Shown here piece by piece: positions 15,428-23,502 of a stretch of DNA of 64,000 bases; position 1 is the first letter of the stretch, and each line of letters starts with the position of its first letter. The DNA is from Mycolicibacterium duvalii (lineage in GTDB: Bacteria > Actinomycetota > Actinomycetes > Mycobacteriales > Mycobacteriaceae), in NCBI RefSeq assembly GCF_010726645.1, contig NZ_AP022563.1, forward strand, positions 5,456,001 to 5,520,000, written 5' to 3'. A program made the translations under genes and the position numbers. Below the pieces are notes generated by a model. It was given only the letters and a program-made list of their open reading frames with translations, was not told the DNA's origin and made no database searches.

Positions 15428-17707
15428 GTGGTGGACCGTTATGACCGGGTGAAGTTGACCAACCCGGACAAGGTGCTGTACCCCGCGACGGGCGCGCGGT
15501 CGGAGCCGGTCACCAAGGCCGAGGTCTTCGACTACTACATCAATGTCGCAGCGGGAATGCTGCCGCACATCGCCGGGCGCGCGGTGACCCGCAAACGGTG
15601 GCCCAACGGCGTCGAGCAGGAAGCCTTCTTCGAGAAGCAGCTGGCCTCGTCGGCGCCGGACTGGCTGGACCGCGCCACTCTCGTCCACAAGTCGGGCAGC
15701 ACCACCTACCCGGTGATCGACACCGTCGAGGGGCTGGCCTGGATCGCGCAGCAGGCGGCGCTGGAAGTGCACGTGCCGCAGTGGCGCTTCGAGCAGGGCG
15801 AGATGGGTCCGGCGACGCGTGTGGTGTTCGATCTGGATCCGGGCGAGGGGGTGACGTTTCGCCAGCTGTGTGAGGTGGCCCATGAGGTGCGGGATCTGAT
15901 CACCGACATCGGCCTGAGAACTTTCCCGCTGACCAGCGGCAGCAAGGGGATCCACCTGTACGTCCCGTTGGATGTGCCGATCAGCTCGCGCGGTGCGTCG
16001 GTGCTGGCCAAGCGGGTGGCGCAGCAGCTCGAACAGATGATGCCCAAGCAGGTCACCGCCACCATGACCAGGAGTCTGCGTGCGGGCAAGGTGTTCGTGG
16101 ACTGGAGCCAGAACAACGGCAACAAGACCACCATCGCCCCGTACTCGTTGCGCGGACGCGAACACCCGACCGTCGCCGCACCGCGCACCTGGGAGGAGAT
16201 CGAGGACCCGGACCTACGGCACCTGATGTTCGACGAGGTGCTCGACCGGCTGGACCGCGACGGCGATCTGCTCGCCGACCTCGACCCGCCGCTGCCGGTA
16301 CCCGACCGGTTGACCCGCTACCGCAGCATGCGCGACACCGCGAAGACGCCCGAACCGATTCCGCCGGACGCGCCGAAAACGGGCAACAACGATGCGTTCG
16401 TCATCCAGGAGCACCATGCCCGCCGATTGCACTACGACTTCCGGCTGGAACGTGACGGCGTGCTGGTCAGCTGGGCGGTCCCGAAGAACCTGCCCGAAAC
16501 CCCGGCCGTGAACCATCTCGCCGTGCACACCGAGGACCATCCGATGGAGTACCTCACCTTCGCCGGCGAGATCCCGAAGGGGGAGTACGGCGGCGGCGAG
16601 GTTTACATCTGGGACACCGGCACCTATGAGACCGAGAAGTTCAACGACCATCCGCCCGACGGTCCCGACAAGGGCGGGGAGGTGATCGTCACCCTGCACG
16701 GCAACAAGATCCGGGGCCGCTATGCGCTGATCCAGACCGGCGGCAAGAACTGGCTCGCGCACCGGACCAAAGACCAGCCCGGTCTGAGCGTCACCGACCT
16801 GTCCCCGATGCTGACCACCGAAGGGTCCGTGGAACGGTTGACCAAGGGACAGTGGGCTTTCGAAGGCAAATGGGATGGCTATCGGCTGCTCGTCGAGGCC
16901 GATCACGGGTCGTTGTCGCTGCGGTCGCGCCGCGGACGTGATGTCACCGCCGAGTACCCGCAGCTGCAGGCGCTGGCCGCTGACCTCGCCGAGCACCACG
17001 TGATCCTCGACGGCGAGGCGGTCGCGCTCGACGAGTCCGGAGTGCCCAGCTTCGGCGAGATGCAGAACCGGGCCCGGTCCACGCGGGTGGAGTTCTGGGC
17101 CTTCGACATGCTGTTCCTCGACGGTCGGTCGCTGTTGAAAGCCAAGTACTCCGATCGCCGCAAGGTGCTCGAAGCCCTCGCCGAGGGCGGTGGGTTGATC
17201 GTGCCCGCGCAGCTGCCCGGCGACGGACCCGAGGCCCTGGAGGCCGCGCGGAAGCAGCGATGGGAGGGCGTCGTCGCCAAGAAGCGCGACTCCACCTACC
17301 AGCCTGGCCGGCGGTCGTCGGCGTGGATCAAGGACAAGCTGTGGAACACGCAGGAAGTCGTGATCGGGGGTTGGCGGCAAGGTGAAGGCGGGCGGACCAG
17401 TGGGATCGGCGCCCTGCTGCTCGGCATCCCGGGCGAGGACGGATTGCAGTTCGTCGGCCGTGTCGGTACCGGCTTCACTGACAAGGAGCTGGCGGCCCTG
17501 AAGAAGACTTTGGCGCCACTGCACACCGACGAATCACCCTTCGCCGCACCGCTTCCCCGGCAGGATGCCAAGGGTGTGACCTTCGTGCGTCCCGAGCTGG
17601 TGGGGGAGGTGCGCTACAGCGAACGCACCTCCGACGGACGCCTGCGACAGGCGAGTTGGCGTGGCCTGCGTGACGACAAGACGCCCGACGAGGTCGTCTG
17701 GGAATAG
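15428..17707 (+). CDS. ligD: Multifunctional NHEJ DNA ligase LigD (polymerase-phosphoesterase-ligase)
   Basis: A 759-residue enzyme that trims, fills and seals double-strand breaks with Ku. The primase-like polymerase domain spans about residues 10-290; metal ligands are Asp135 and Asp137 in VVFDLDP and Asp225 in FVDW. The 3'-phosphoesterase domain spans about 320-450 (FVIQEHHARRLHYDFRLE, HTEDHPMEY, GEYGGGEVYIWD). The ATP-dependent ligase domain spans about 470-759, with the adenylated Lys481 in FEGKWDGYR and the motif V-type WEGVVAKK. Order and length match M. tuberculosis LigD, whose ligase lysine is also 481. The first of two tandem GTG codons is given as the start, and the second is equally possible. 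Confidence 0.97.
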   Translation: MVDRYDRVKLTNPDKVLYPATGARSEPVTKAEVFDYYINVAAGMLPHIAGRAVTRKRWPNGVEQEAFFEKQLASSAPDWLDRATLVHKSGSTTYPVIDTVEGLAWIAQQAALEVHVPQWRFEQGEMGPATRVVFDLDPGEGVTFRQLCEVAHEVRDLITDIGLRTFPLTSGSKGIHLYVPLDVPISSRGASVLAKRVAQQLEQMMPKQVTATMTRSLRAGKVFVDWSQNNGNKTTIAPYSLRGREHPTVAAPRTWEEIEDPDLRHLMFDEVLDRLDRDGDLLADLDPPLPVPDRLTRYRSMRDTAKTPEPIPPDAPKTGNNDAFVIQEHHARRLHYDFRLERDGVLVSWAVPKNLPETPAVNHLAVHTEDHPMEYLTFAGEIPKGEYGGGEVYIWDTGTYETEKFNDHPPDGPDKGGEVIVTLHGNKIRGRYALIQTGGKNWLAHRTKDQPGLSVTDLSPMLTTEGSVERLTKGQWAFEGKWDGYRLLVEADHGSLSLRSRRGRDVTAEYPQLQALAADLAEHHVILDGEAVALDESGVPSFGEMQNRARSTRVEFWAFDMLFLDGRSLLKAKYSDRRKVLEALAEGGGLIVPAQLPGDGPEALEAARKQRWEGVVAKKRDSTYQPGRRSSAWIKDKLWNTQEVVIGGWRQGEGGRTSGIGALLLGIPGEDGLQFVGRVGTGFTDKELAALKKTLAPLHTDESPFAAPLPRQDAKGVTFVRPELVGEVRYSERTSDGRLRQASWRGLRDDKTPDEVVWE

Positions 17708-17810
17708 CTGCGTCGGACGTGCCTCATGTCAGAGGGCGTACGCACGGTGTTCGGCGACAGCCACTGCCCGAGCCGCACGGCAGGAGCGTCACCACCAAGA
17801 TCACCCGAAC

Positions 17811-17836
17811 TGTCACCGATGTCCTGAGACATAACA
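17811..17836. repeat. Solo IS-end-like sequence (possible IS481-type terminal remnant)
   Basis: TGTCACCGATGTCCTGAGAC, continuing ATAACA, resembles from memory the terminal repeat of IS481-like elements in actinobacteria. It contains the palindrome ATGTCCTGAGACAT (17819-17832). No transposase or partner end is seen nearby, so it may be a scar or a convergent regulatory palindrome just upstream of the 13E12 gene. Confidence 0.3.
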
Positions 17837-17863
17837 CGTCCGGCCGCCTAGATTTGTCGGTGG

Positions 17864-17879
17864 TCGAATGTATGTTCGA
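17864..17879. promoter_or_regulatory. SOS (LexA) box at the 13E12 gene
   Basis: TCGAATGTATGTTCGA matches the mycobacterial LexA box TCGAACNNNNGTTCGA at 11 of 12 fixed positions. It overlaps the first possible start codon (ATG at 17868), so bound LexA would block expression. SOS control of 13E12-family genes is reported in M. tuberculosis. Confidence 0.75.
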
Positions 17880-19397
17880 AGTGTGTCGGGTGTGGCTGTG
17901 CGGGAGGCGGTTTCGGCGGTGCGCGCCGCCGTGGACGCGCTCGCCGCCTGCGATCTGGACCTGCTGACCCGGCCGGAACTGGTGGCCGCGTTGGATGAGT
18001 TGGAGACGGTGGGGTGTCGGCTGCCCGCTGTCCGTCACCGGCTGCTGGCCCGGTTGCAGGATGAAGCGACCCCGCAGCAGATGGGCGCCAAATCGTGGAA
18101 AGAAGTGCTCTCGGTGCGGTGGCGCATCTCGCGCGGCGAGGCCGGCCGCCGGCTGACCGAGGCCGCGCTGCTCGCGCCGCGTCAGCCGATCACTGGGCCG
18201 GCGCTGCCGCCGGCGCTGCCTGCCACTGCCGCCGCCCAGGCCCACGGCCTGATCAACGACGAACACGTCGAGGTGATCCGCAAAGCCATCAACAAGCTGC
18301 CCGGCTTCGTCGACACCACCACCCGCGAGAAGTTCGAGCTCGACCTGGTGCGCAACGCGGTCGGGGCCGGGCCCAAAGAACTCCAGGATGCCGCCGCGCT
18401 CACCCTGTTCCTGCTCGATCAGGACGGGCCCGAACCCGACGAGCACGAACGCGCCCGCAAACGCGGGGTGTCGATGGGCAAGCAGCGCGACGACGGAACG
18501 ACTTCGGTCACCGCCGAGTGGACCCCCGAAGCCCGCGCGGTCTGGGAAGTCATCTTCGCCAAATACGCCGCACCCGGGATGTGCAACCCCGACGACCCCC
18601 AACCCTGCACCTCCGGCACGCCGACCCAAGCCCAGATCGACAACGACCACCGCAGCCTGGCCCAACGCCAACACGACGCGATGGTCGCCGCCGGACGCAT
18701 CGTGCTGATGAGCGGTGAACTCGGCCACCTCAACGGGCTTCCGGTGTCGGTCATCATCCGCACCACGCTGCAAGATCTCGAATCCCGGGCCGGGATCGGC
18801 ACCACCGGTGCGGGCACCGTGTTGCCGATCGCCGAGGTGCTCCGGCTAGCTTCCCACGCCCACCACTATTTGGCGGTGTTCGACCGCGCCACCGGCTCCG
18901 CACTGGACCTGTTCCGCACTAGACGCACCGCGTCCCCGGCCCAGCGGATCATGCTGATCGCCCGCGACGGCGGCTGCACCAAACCCGGCTGCACCATCGG
19001 CGCCTACGGCTGCCAGGTCCACCACGCCGCCGGCGACTGGGCCCACGGCGGCAACACCAACATCGACGAACTCGCCCTGGCCTGCGGCCCCGACAACCGC
19101 CTCGTCGACACCGACAACGGCTGGACCACGCGCATCACCGGCGGCGACGTCGAATGGATCCCCCCACCCCACCTCGACACCGGGCAGGCCCGGCTCAACA
19201 ACTACCACCGCCCCGAACGCCTGCTGCGCCCACCCGAACCAGAATGGCTCAGCGACAACGACACCGAGGATCTCTACCCGGCGCAGCCCGCCGACAGCGA
19301 AAAGGGAGACACCGCACCACCGGCCGACGGCCCGAGCAGGCCCGGCGAGCCCGGCCAACCCGGCGGACCCGCGCCCCCCGACAACCACGCAGCCTGA
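17868..19397 (+). CDS. REP13E12 / DUF222 family HNH endonuclease-domain protein
   Basis: A 509-residue member of the mycobacterial 13E12 repeat family. A helical DUF222 region covers roughly residues 20-330 (DEATPQQMGAKSWKEVLSVR, HGLINDEHVEVIRKAI). A degenerate HNH nuclease motif follows at about 365-410: ARDGGCTKPGCTIGAYGCQ, VHHAAGDWAHGGNTNIDELAL. The final 80 residues are a Pro/Gly-rich, probably disordered tail. The function in the cell is unknown; a nuclease or mobile-DNA-linked role is assumed. The ATG at 17868 lies inside an SOS box. GTG at 17883 or 17892 would clear the box and is a good alternative. These genes are multi-copy and recombinogenic, so other copies are expected in the genome. 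Confidence 0.88.
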   Translation: MYVRSVSGVAVREAVSAVRAAVDALAACDLDLLTRPELVAALDELETVGCRLPAVRHRLLARLQDEATPQQMGAKSWKEVLSVRWRISRGEAGRRLTEAALLAPRQPITGPALPPALPATAAAQAHGLINDEHVEVIRKAINKLPGFVDTTTREKFELDLVRNAVGAGPKELQDAAALTLFLLDQDGPEPDEHERARKRGVSMGKQRDDGTTSVTAEWTPEARAVWEVIFAKYAAPGMCNPDDPQPCTSGTPTQAQIDNDHRSLAQRQHDAMVAAGRIVLMSGELGHLNGLPVSVIIRTTLQDLESRAGIGTTGAGTVLPIAEVLRLASHAHHYLAVFDRATGSALDLFRTRRTASPAQRIMLIARDGGCTKPGCTIGAYGCQVHHAAGDWAHGGNTNIDELALACGPDNRLVDTDNGWTTRITGGDVEWIPPPHLDTGQARLNNYHRPERLLRPPEPEWLSDNDTEDLYPAQPADSEKGDTAPPADGPSRPGEPGQPGGPAPPDNHAA

Positions 19398-19528
19398 CGG
19401 CTACGACCTTGACGACCGGTGTCTGGTCTTCAGGGCTGATCAACGCCGTCTTGGGCCAGCGGTCGGTAGGAATAACGCTGCGGTACAGAGCCTTTGGTGC
19501 CAAGGCGAGGCAGCCAAGGCTTCATCAG

Positions 19529-19999
19529 TCAGCTGGGTACGGCAGCCTCGAGCGCCTGCTGCAGCCCGCGGGTCGCCAGCTGGTCGGCCAACTCGTTGTC
19601 GGCGATGCCCGAATGGCCTTTCACCCAGAACCATTCGACCTGATGCCGCTCGCAGGCCACTCGAAGGCGCTGCCACAGGTCGACGTTCTTCACCGGTTGT
19701 TTGGCGGCCGTCAGCCAGCCGTTGCGTTCCCAACCGAGCACCCACTTGGTGATCCCGTTGCGCACGTAGGTGCTATCGGTGTGCAGATGCACGATCACCG
19801 GTCGGGTCAGCGCTTCGAGCGCCATGATCGGCGCCATCAGCTCCATCCGGTTGTTGCTCGTCATCGCGGGCTCGCCGCCGAACATCTCGCGAACGTGGTG
19901 GCGCTGGCGCAACACCGCACCCCAGCCACCGGGTCCGGGGTTGGGGCGGCATCCGCCGTCGGTGTGGATGATGACGGGGTCACCGGCGGGCGCGCTCAC
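19529..19999 (-). CDS. rnhA: Ribonuclease HI
   Basis: A 156-residue type I RNase H that degrades the RNA strand of RNA-DNA hybrids. All catalytic carboxylates are visible: Asp in IIHTDGGCRPNPGPGGWG (about residue 12), Glu in NNRMELMAP (about 52), Asp in HLHTDSTYV (about 74), and Asp in IADNELAD near 135, with the His of VKGHSG. The GTG at 19999 gives the normal length and overlaps the stop of the upstream VOC gene (GTGA). A longer frame to 20176 is only VOC read-through. Stand-alone RNase HI of this kind is known in M. smegmatis, whereas M. tuberculosis relies on an RNase H fused to CobC-like Rv2228c. Confidence 0.95.
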   Translation of the reverse strand: MSAPAGDPVIIHTDGGCRPNPGPGGWGAVLRQRHHVREMFGGEPAMTSNNRMELMAPIMALEALTRPVIVHLHTDSTYVRNGITKWVLGWERNGWLTAAKQPVKNVDLWQRLRVACERHQVEWFWVKGHSGIADNELADQLATRGLQQALEAAVPS

Positions 20000-20640
20000 G
20001 AGTTCTGAGGATAGGCCGCTGAGATCATCGCGGTCCGGACCGACATTCCGAAGTCGAGATTGCGCAGCGTGGTGATACGGCGTCCGGGCTGCACGGCGTT
20101 CTTGATCGGGCCGGTGCCCCCGCCCAGGAACGCGACGGTCGCGTCGATGTCGGCAACCACGTAAGTGATGCCCCACAGCGTGGAGGGTCCGTGCCCAGCC
20201 GCGCCGGGTGCGCCCACGACCTCGAGGATGATCTCACCCAGCCGGAAGAAGATCTGGCGGATTTCTCGACCGCCGAGTTCGGCCTCCCGTTCACGACGAG
20301 GCACCAACCCGACGGCTGCCAGTGCGGCGACCGTTCGCGTCAGATCGGGGGACATCAGCACGACATGGTCGATGCCGGTCACCCCGTTGTCGTGGGTGGT
20401 GGGGTTCGTCGCACCACCCTGGTCGGATCGTTCGGTCGGGATGCCGTCGAGGTCACCGGAAATCTCGGTCCCGAGGCCACCCAACGCCCAGCCGACGACT
20501 CCGGTGCCATGTCCGCTGCCCAGCAGACGGATACGCACACCACCGACGCGGCAGACGTCGTCGGCGTCGACGGTGAATCCGGCCTGCCGCCACGCATCCG
20601 GAGGATCGGCGACCCGCAGTTCGTCTACGGTGACGGTCAT
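19996..20640 (-). CDS. VOC superfamily (glyoxalase/dioxygenase-like) protein
   Basis: A 214-residue protein with a vicinal-oxygen-chelate fold. The main module spans about residues 85-195 (VTGIDHVVLMSPDLTRTVAALAAVGL, FFRLGEIILEVVG, LWGITYVVADIDATVAFLG). The candidate metal ligands are His in GIDHVV and Glu in ILEVV. The N-terminal 80 residues are a diverged half-module. The enzymatic activity cannot be assigned. The gene starts at ATG 20640 with TACCCT 6 nt upstream, fitting a leaderless message. It overlaps rnhA by 4 nt, so the two are co-transcribed. Confidence 0.8.
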   Translation of the reverse strand: MTVTVDELRVADPPDAWRQAGFTVDADDVCRVGGVRIRLLGSGHGTGVVGWALGGLGTEISGDLDGIPTERSDQGGATNPTTHDNGVTGIDHVVLMSPDLTRTVAALAAVGLVPRREREAELGGREIRQIFFRLGEIILEVVGAPGAAGHGPSTLWGITYVVADIDATVAFLGGGTGPIKNAVQPGRRITTLRNLDFGMSVRTAMISAAYPQNS

Positions 20641-20682
20641 CGCCTCAGGGTAAATGTCGGTACCTCGGCCTAGCTTGTGGGC
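20641..20682. promoter_or_regulatory. 42-bp divergent promoter with two leaderless -10 elements
   Basis: Minus-strand TACCCT (20647-20652) is 6 nt from the VOC ATG at 20640. Plus-strand TAGCTT (20671-20676) is 6 nt from the ATG at 20683. Both are TANNNT at the leaderless spacing, and neither gene has a Shine-Dalgarno. The -10 elements are 18 bp apart and must share space for RNA polymerase. Confidence 0.5.
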
Positions 20683-21333
20683 ATGGAAAGAAGTGATGCG
20701 GTCTCGGTCGCGGCGGTGGTACCCACACCCGAGCTGCTCGTGCAGATGACGAGGCAGAAGCCGGCCTGCTGGGCCTGGGCGGCCTTCGCTTCGGCCCTGT
20801 TTCAGCGCTGGGCACTGCTGGAGGCCCGTAAGGTCCGCCAGGTGCTCGGCGGTGCGGGGCCGCCGGCGGAGCGCATCGACCGTGCGCAGGACATCGCTTG
20901 CTTCGTGACGGAGCAGATGCGCGGGGTCGACGACATCGTCGCCGAGGTGAACGCCTTCCTGGCCGGCCCGACGTTCGCCACCGCCTTCGGAGATCCGGCC
21001 GACGCGCGAGCCGGCGACGCCGACGGGATCTTGAGAGCCGCCGAGTACCTCGGTGACTGCTACGAGCGCATGCTGGAAACGGCCGAGCGGTGCCGCAGCT
21101 ACTCCGTCCCCGGGCCGTACGCCGCGCTGCTCGCCGATTGCACGCGGTTCGCCAATCAGCACCTGCAGGATTTCGGTGCATTCATCAACGACGTGCTGGC
21201 GCGCCTCGAGCAGTTGCAGAACCAGGTGATGCTCTGTCAGAAGCCGACGCCGCATGATGCGCTGCGCGTGAGGACCACCACCGATGCGACGCTGATCTGG
21301 TCGATCCTCGACCGGGTGCGCGCGATGGAGTAG
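20683..21333 (+). CDS. Conserved hypothetical protein
   Basis: A 216-residue, mostly helical soluble protein that I do not recognise. It has no signal peptide or membrane segment. Features seen: a Trp/Ala-rich stretch KPACWAWAAFASALFQRWALLE at about residues 26-47, RIDRAQDIACFVTEQMRGV, and several Cys/Gln/Glu residues in long amphipathic helices (YERMLETAERC, DVLARLEQLQNQVMLC). The ATG at 20683 is chosen because TAGCTT 6 nt upstream predicts a leaderless start exactly there. A GTG at 20677 would lie inside the expected untranscribed region. It is divergent from VOC-rnhA and 73 nt upstream of an LLM gene that has its own Shine-Dalgarno. Confidence 0.7.
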   Translation: MERSDAVSVAAVVPTPELLVQMTRQKPACWAWAAFASALFQRWALLEARKVRQVLGGAGPPAERIDRAQDIACFVTEQMRGVDDIVAEVNAFLAGPTFATAFGDPADARAGDADGILRAAEYLGDCYERMLETAERCRSYSVPGPYAALLADCTRFANQHLQDFGAFINDVLARLEQLQNQVMLCQKPTPHDALRVRTTTDATLIWSILDRVRAME

Positions 21334-21406
21334 GGGCACCGTCGCGGGGATCAGCTCCGCGTGGTGGGGTGGTTCCACCGCTGGTGCGAAGGTTGGAGGC
21401 AGGCAG

Positions 21407-22237
21407 ATGAAATTCGGGATCTCGACGTTCGTCAACGACGACACCATCGACGCGGTCTCGCTGGCTCGGGCGGTCGAGGAGCGCGGCTTCGACGCATTGG
21501 CCATCGCTGAGCACACCCACATCCCGGCCAGCCGCGAATCGGCCTACCCGGGGGGAGGTGAGCTGCCCGGCATCTACTACCGCACGCTGGACCCCTTCGT
21601 CACGCTCGCGGCCGCCGCGGCGGTCACGTCCCGCATCGAGTTGATCACCGGCATCGCGTTGCTGATCCAGCGCGACCCGATCATCACGGCCAAGGAAGCC
21701 GCCAGCATCGACCTGATCTCTGGGGGACGGTTCGTGTTCGGCGTGGGCGCCGGCTGGAACATCGAAGAACTGCGCCACCACGGCACCGAACCGAAGACCC
21801 GCGGCGCCCTCCTCGACGAGCGCATCGAGGCCATCAAAACGCTGTGGACCGACGAACCCGCTGAGTACCACGGACGCTTCGTCGACTTCGATGCGTCCTA
21901 CCTGCGTCCCAAGCCGGTGCAGCAGCCGCACCCGCCGATCCTGATCGGCGGCAACTCCGACGCCACCGTCAAGCGCATCATCCGCCACGGTGCAGGCTGG
22001 ATCTCCAACCCGTTGCCGCCCGCAATGCTCGCGCAGCGCGTCGAGCAGATCCGGGACGTTGCAGGCCACGACGTACCGCTGACGACCTTCGGGACACCGC
22101 CCGACGCCGACTACTGGGCAGCCCTGGACGACCTCGGGTACCGGCAGGCGAACGTGCTGTTGCCCACCAAGCCGCTCGACGAGTCGCTCACACTGCTCGA
22201 TGCGATCGCCGAGAAGGTCGCCGCCTACCGCGGCTGA
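21407..22237 (+). CDS. LLM class F420-dependent oxidoreductase (TIGR03619-like)
   Basis: A 276-residue luciferase-like barrel close to the mycobacterial F420-dependent group. It opens MKFGISTFVNDDTIDAVSLA. AIAEHTHIPASRES is the typical EHTHIP active-site strand. ITGIALLIQRDPIITAKEAASIDLISGGRF and GVGAGWNIEELRHHG form the cofactor site, and HPPILIGGNSDATVKRIIRHG follows. GGAGG lies 8 nt before the ATG. It is a paralogue of the 46921-47769 gene (shared EHTHIP and GWN.EEL motifs). The substrate is unknown. No KstR box precedes it. Confidence 0.9.
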   Translation: MKFGISTFVNDDTIDAVSLARAVEERGFDALAIAEHTHIPASRESAYPGGGELPGIYYRTLDPFVTLAAAAAVTSRIELITGIALLIQRDPIITAKEAASIDLISGGRFVFGVGAGWNIEELRHHGTEPKTRGALLDERIEAIKTLWTDEPAEYHGRFVDFDASYLRPKPVQQPHPPILIGGNSDATVKRIIRHGAGWISNPLPPAMLAQRVEQIRDVAGHDVPLTTFGTPPDADYWAALDDLGYRQANVLLPTKPLDESLTLLDAIAEKVAAYRG

Positions 22238-22248
22238 CGCTCAACGGG

Positions 22249-22533
22249 TCAGTCGTCATCCTTCTTGTCGTCTGACTCGGACCCGTCGGACTTCGCTTCG
22301 TCGTCCGAGTCGCCGTCGTCGTCCGAGTCGTCGTCATCCGAGTCGCCGTCGTCGGAGTCGCCGTCTTTCGACGACGCGACGAACTCGAGTACGGCCCAGT
22401 GACTCGGTGACAGCAGCACCGACCACTCGCCTTCCTTGCGTCCGAGCTTGAGGACGCCGTCGTCGATCTCCCAGATCGTGTCATCGTCGTGCTGGGACTC
22501 TTGGCCATCGGAGTAGGTAAGTTTGAACGCCAT
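22249..22533 (-). CDS. Small protein with highly acidic Asp/Ser-repeat tail
   Basis: A 94-residue protein. The first 55 residues form a small beta-rich module (MAFKLTYSDGQESQHDDDTIW, LLSPSHWAVLEFVASS). The rest is a low-complexity run of DGDSDD-type units ending in KKDDD. No signal peptide or helix-spanning segment is present. The ATG at 22533 is chosen over an upstream ATG at 22551, since it begins the structured part. The repetitive GAC/TCG DNA (22255-22370) is prone to slippage, so tail length probably varies between strains. Function is unknown. The tail could bind divalent cations or mimic nucleic acid. Confidence 0.7.
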   Translation of the reverse strand: MAFKLTYSDGQESQHDDDTIWEIDDGVLKLGRKEGEWSVLLSPSHWAVLEFVASSKDGDSDDGDSDDDDSDDDGDSDDEAKSDGSESDDKKDDD

Positions 22534-22581
22534 GCTCCGGAATGCCCACAATCCGGTCGGGGCTAACCTGCCCGGTCTCAG

Positions 22582-23316
22582 CTAGATCCGTGGCCGGCGC
22601 CCGAGGAACGTGTGGACGATATTGCGCTGCCACCCCGGGACCGTCATCTCCTCGACATCGGTGAACCCGGTGCGCCGCAACCGATCCTGGAAGGCGTTCA
22701 CCCCGTCGAACCCGTTGACGCTGCGCCGCAGGTAACGGTAGAGGCCGGCATCGCCGGACCGGGCCCGGCCCGCCGGGATGATCACCGTGGCGCAGACGGC
22801 GTTCCACACGGCGCTGGCCACCCGGGAATCACGCACCGAGTATTCGTGCACCGCGAGGACGCCGCCGGGTCGCAGCAGCTCCCATAGCGCCCGCAGCACC
22901 GGGTCGGGGTCGGGGAGGTTGCGCACCAGGTAGGCGGCCAGGATGCCGTCGAACGGTCCCGCGACACCGGCCGCGGCCAGCTGCTCGGCGCGGCTGTGCA
23001 CGAAGGTGACTGCACCCGGCCAGTGCTTGGACCGGGCCTCGTCGAGCATGCCGGCCGACCCGTCGACGGCGACGATCTCCGCGTGCGGCGCGGCGTCGAG
23101 CAGTGCTGCGGTCGACGCGCCCGTCCCGCAGCCGATGTCGAGCAACCGCAGGCCTCGTCCCTGGTCGGGCAGTTGCATCCGACGCGCCGAGAGCTTCAGG
23201 TGGTCGTGGTAGCCCGGATTGGCGCTGACCAGGACGTCATAGGATTTCGCCCCGGCGTCGAAGGCGCCAGGAACGTCGTAGGGCCCAGCAGTCATCGGGT
23301 TCGACTCTACCGACAT
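22582..23316 (-). CDS. Class I SAM-dependent methyltransferase (UbiE/COQ5-like)
   Basis: A 244-residue methyltransferase. Motif I LLDIGCGTGAS is at residues 58-68, and motif II is EIVAVDGSAGMLDEA. PFDGILAAYLVRNLPDPD matches the ubiquinone/menaquinone methyltransferase pattern and is followed by LLRPGGVLAVHEYS. The C-terminal part (VTVPGWQRNIVHTFLGRRP) is typical of mycobacterial lipid or quinone methyltransferases. The substrate is not assignable. The start is ATG at 23316, or ATG at 23295 seven codons later. It is divergent from a glycosyltransferase across 186 bp, so a joint role in glycolipid or quinone modification is possible but not shown. Confidence 0.85.
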   Translation of the reverse strand: MSVESNPMTAGPYDVPGAFDAGAKSYDVLVSANPGYHDHLKLSARRMQLPDQGRGLRLLDIGCGTGASTAALLDAAPHAEIVAVDGSAGMLDEARSKHWPGAVTFVHSRAEQLAAAGVAGPFDGILAAYLVRNLPDPDPVLRALWELLRPGGVLAVHEYSVRDSRVASAVWNAVCATVIIPAGRARSGDAGLYRYLRRSVNGFDGVNAFQDRLRRTGFTDVEEMTVPGWQRNIVHTFLGRRPRI

Positions 23317-23502
23317 CCCGACCGTCCGCAGCCGAGTCGGCGTTATTGTTCAAAATTGTTCCGCTCCAACGCGTTTACGGATCCACTCGTGACCAGCAGG
23401 TCTCGTGGGGTGACATATGGGGCTACAGTCGACGGTGGTCACGCACGATCACCTCGAGGAGCCGGCCGGTTCCAGAGGCCGACTGGGACGTAAGGACAGG
23501 GT

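Noticed and set aside
23365..23378. TCCAACGCGTTTAC, similar to a KstR box, before the glycosyltransferase
   Set aside because: The last fixed base is C instead of A, and the site is not palindromic beyond the core; one mismatch in eight fixed bases occurs often by chance.
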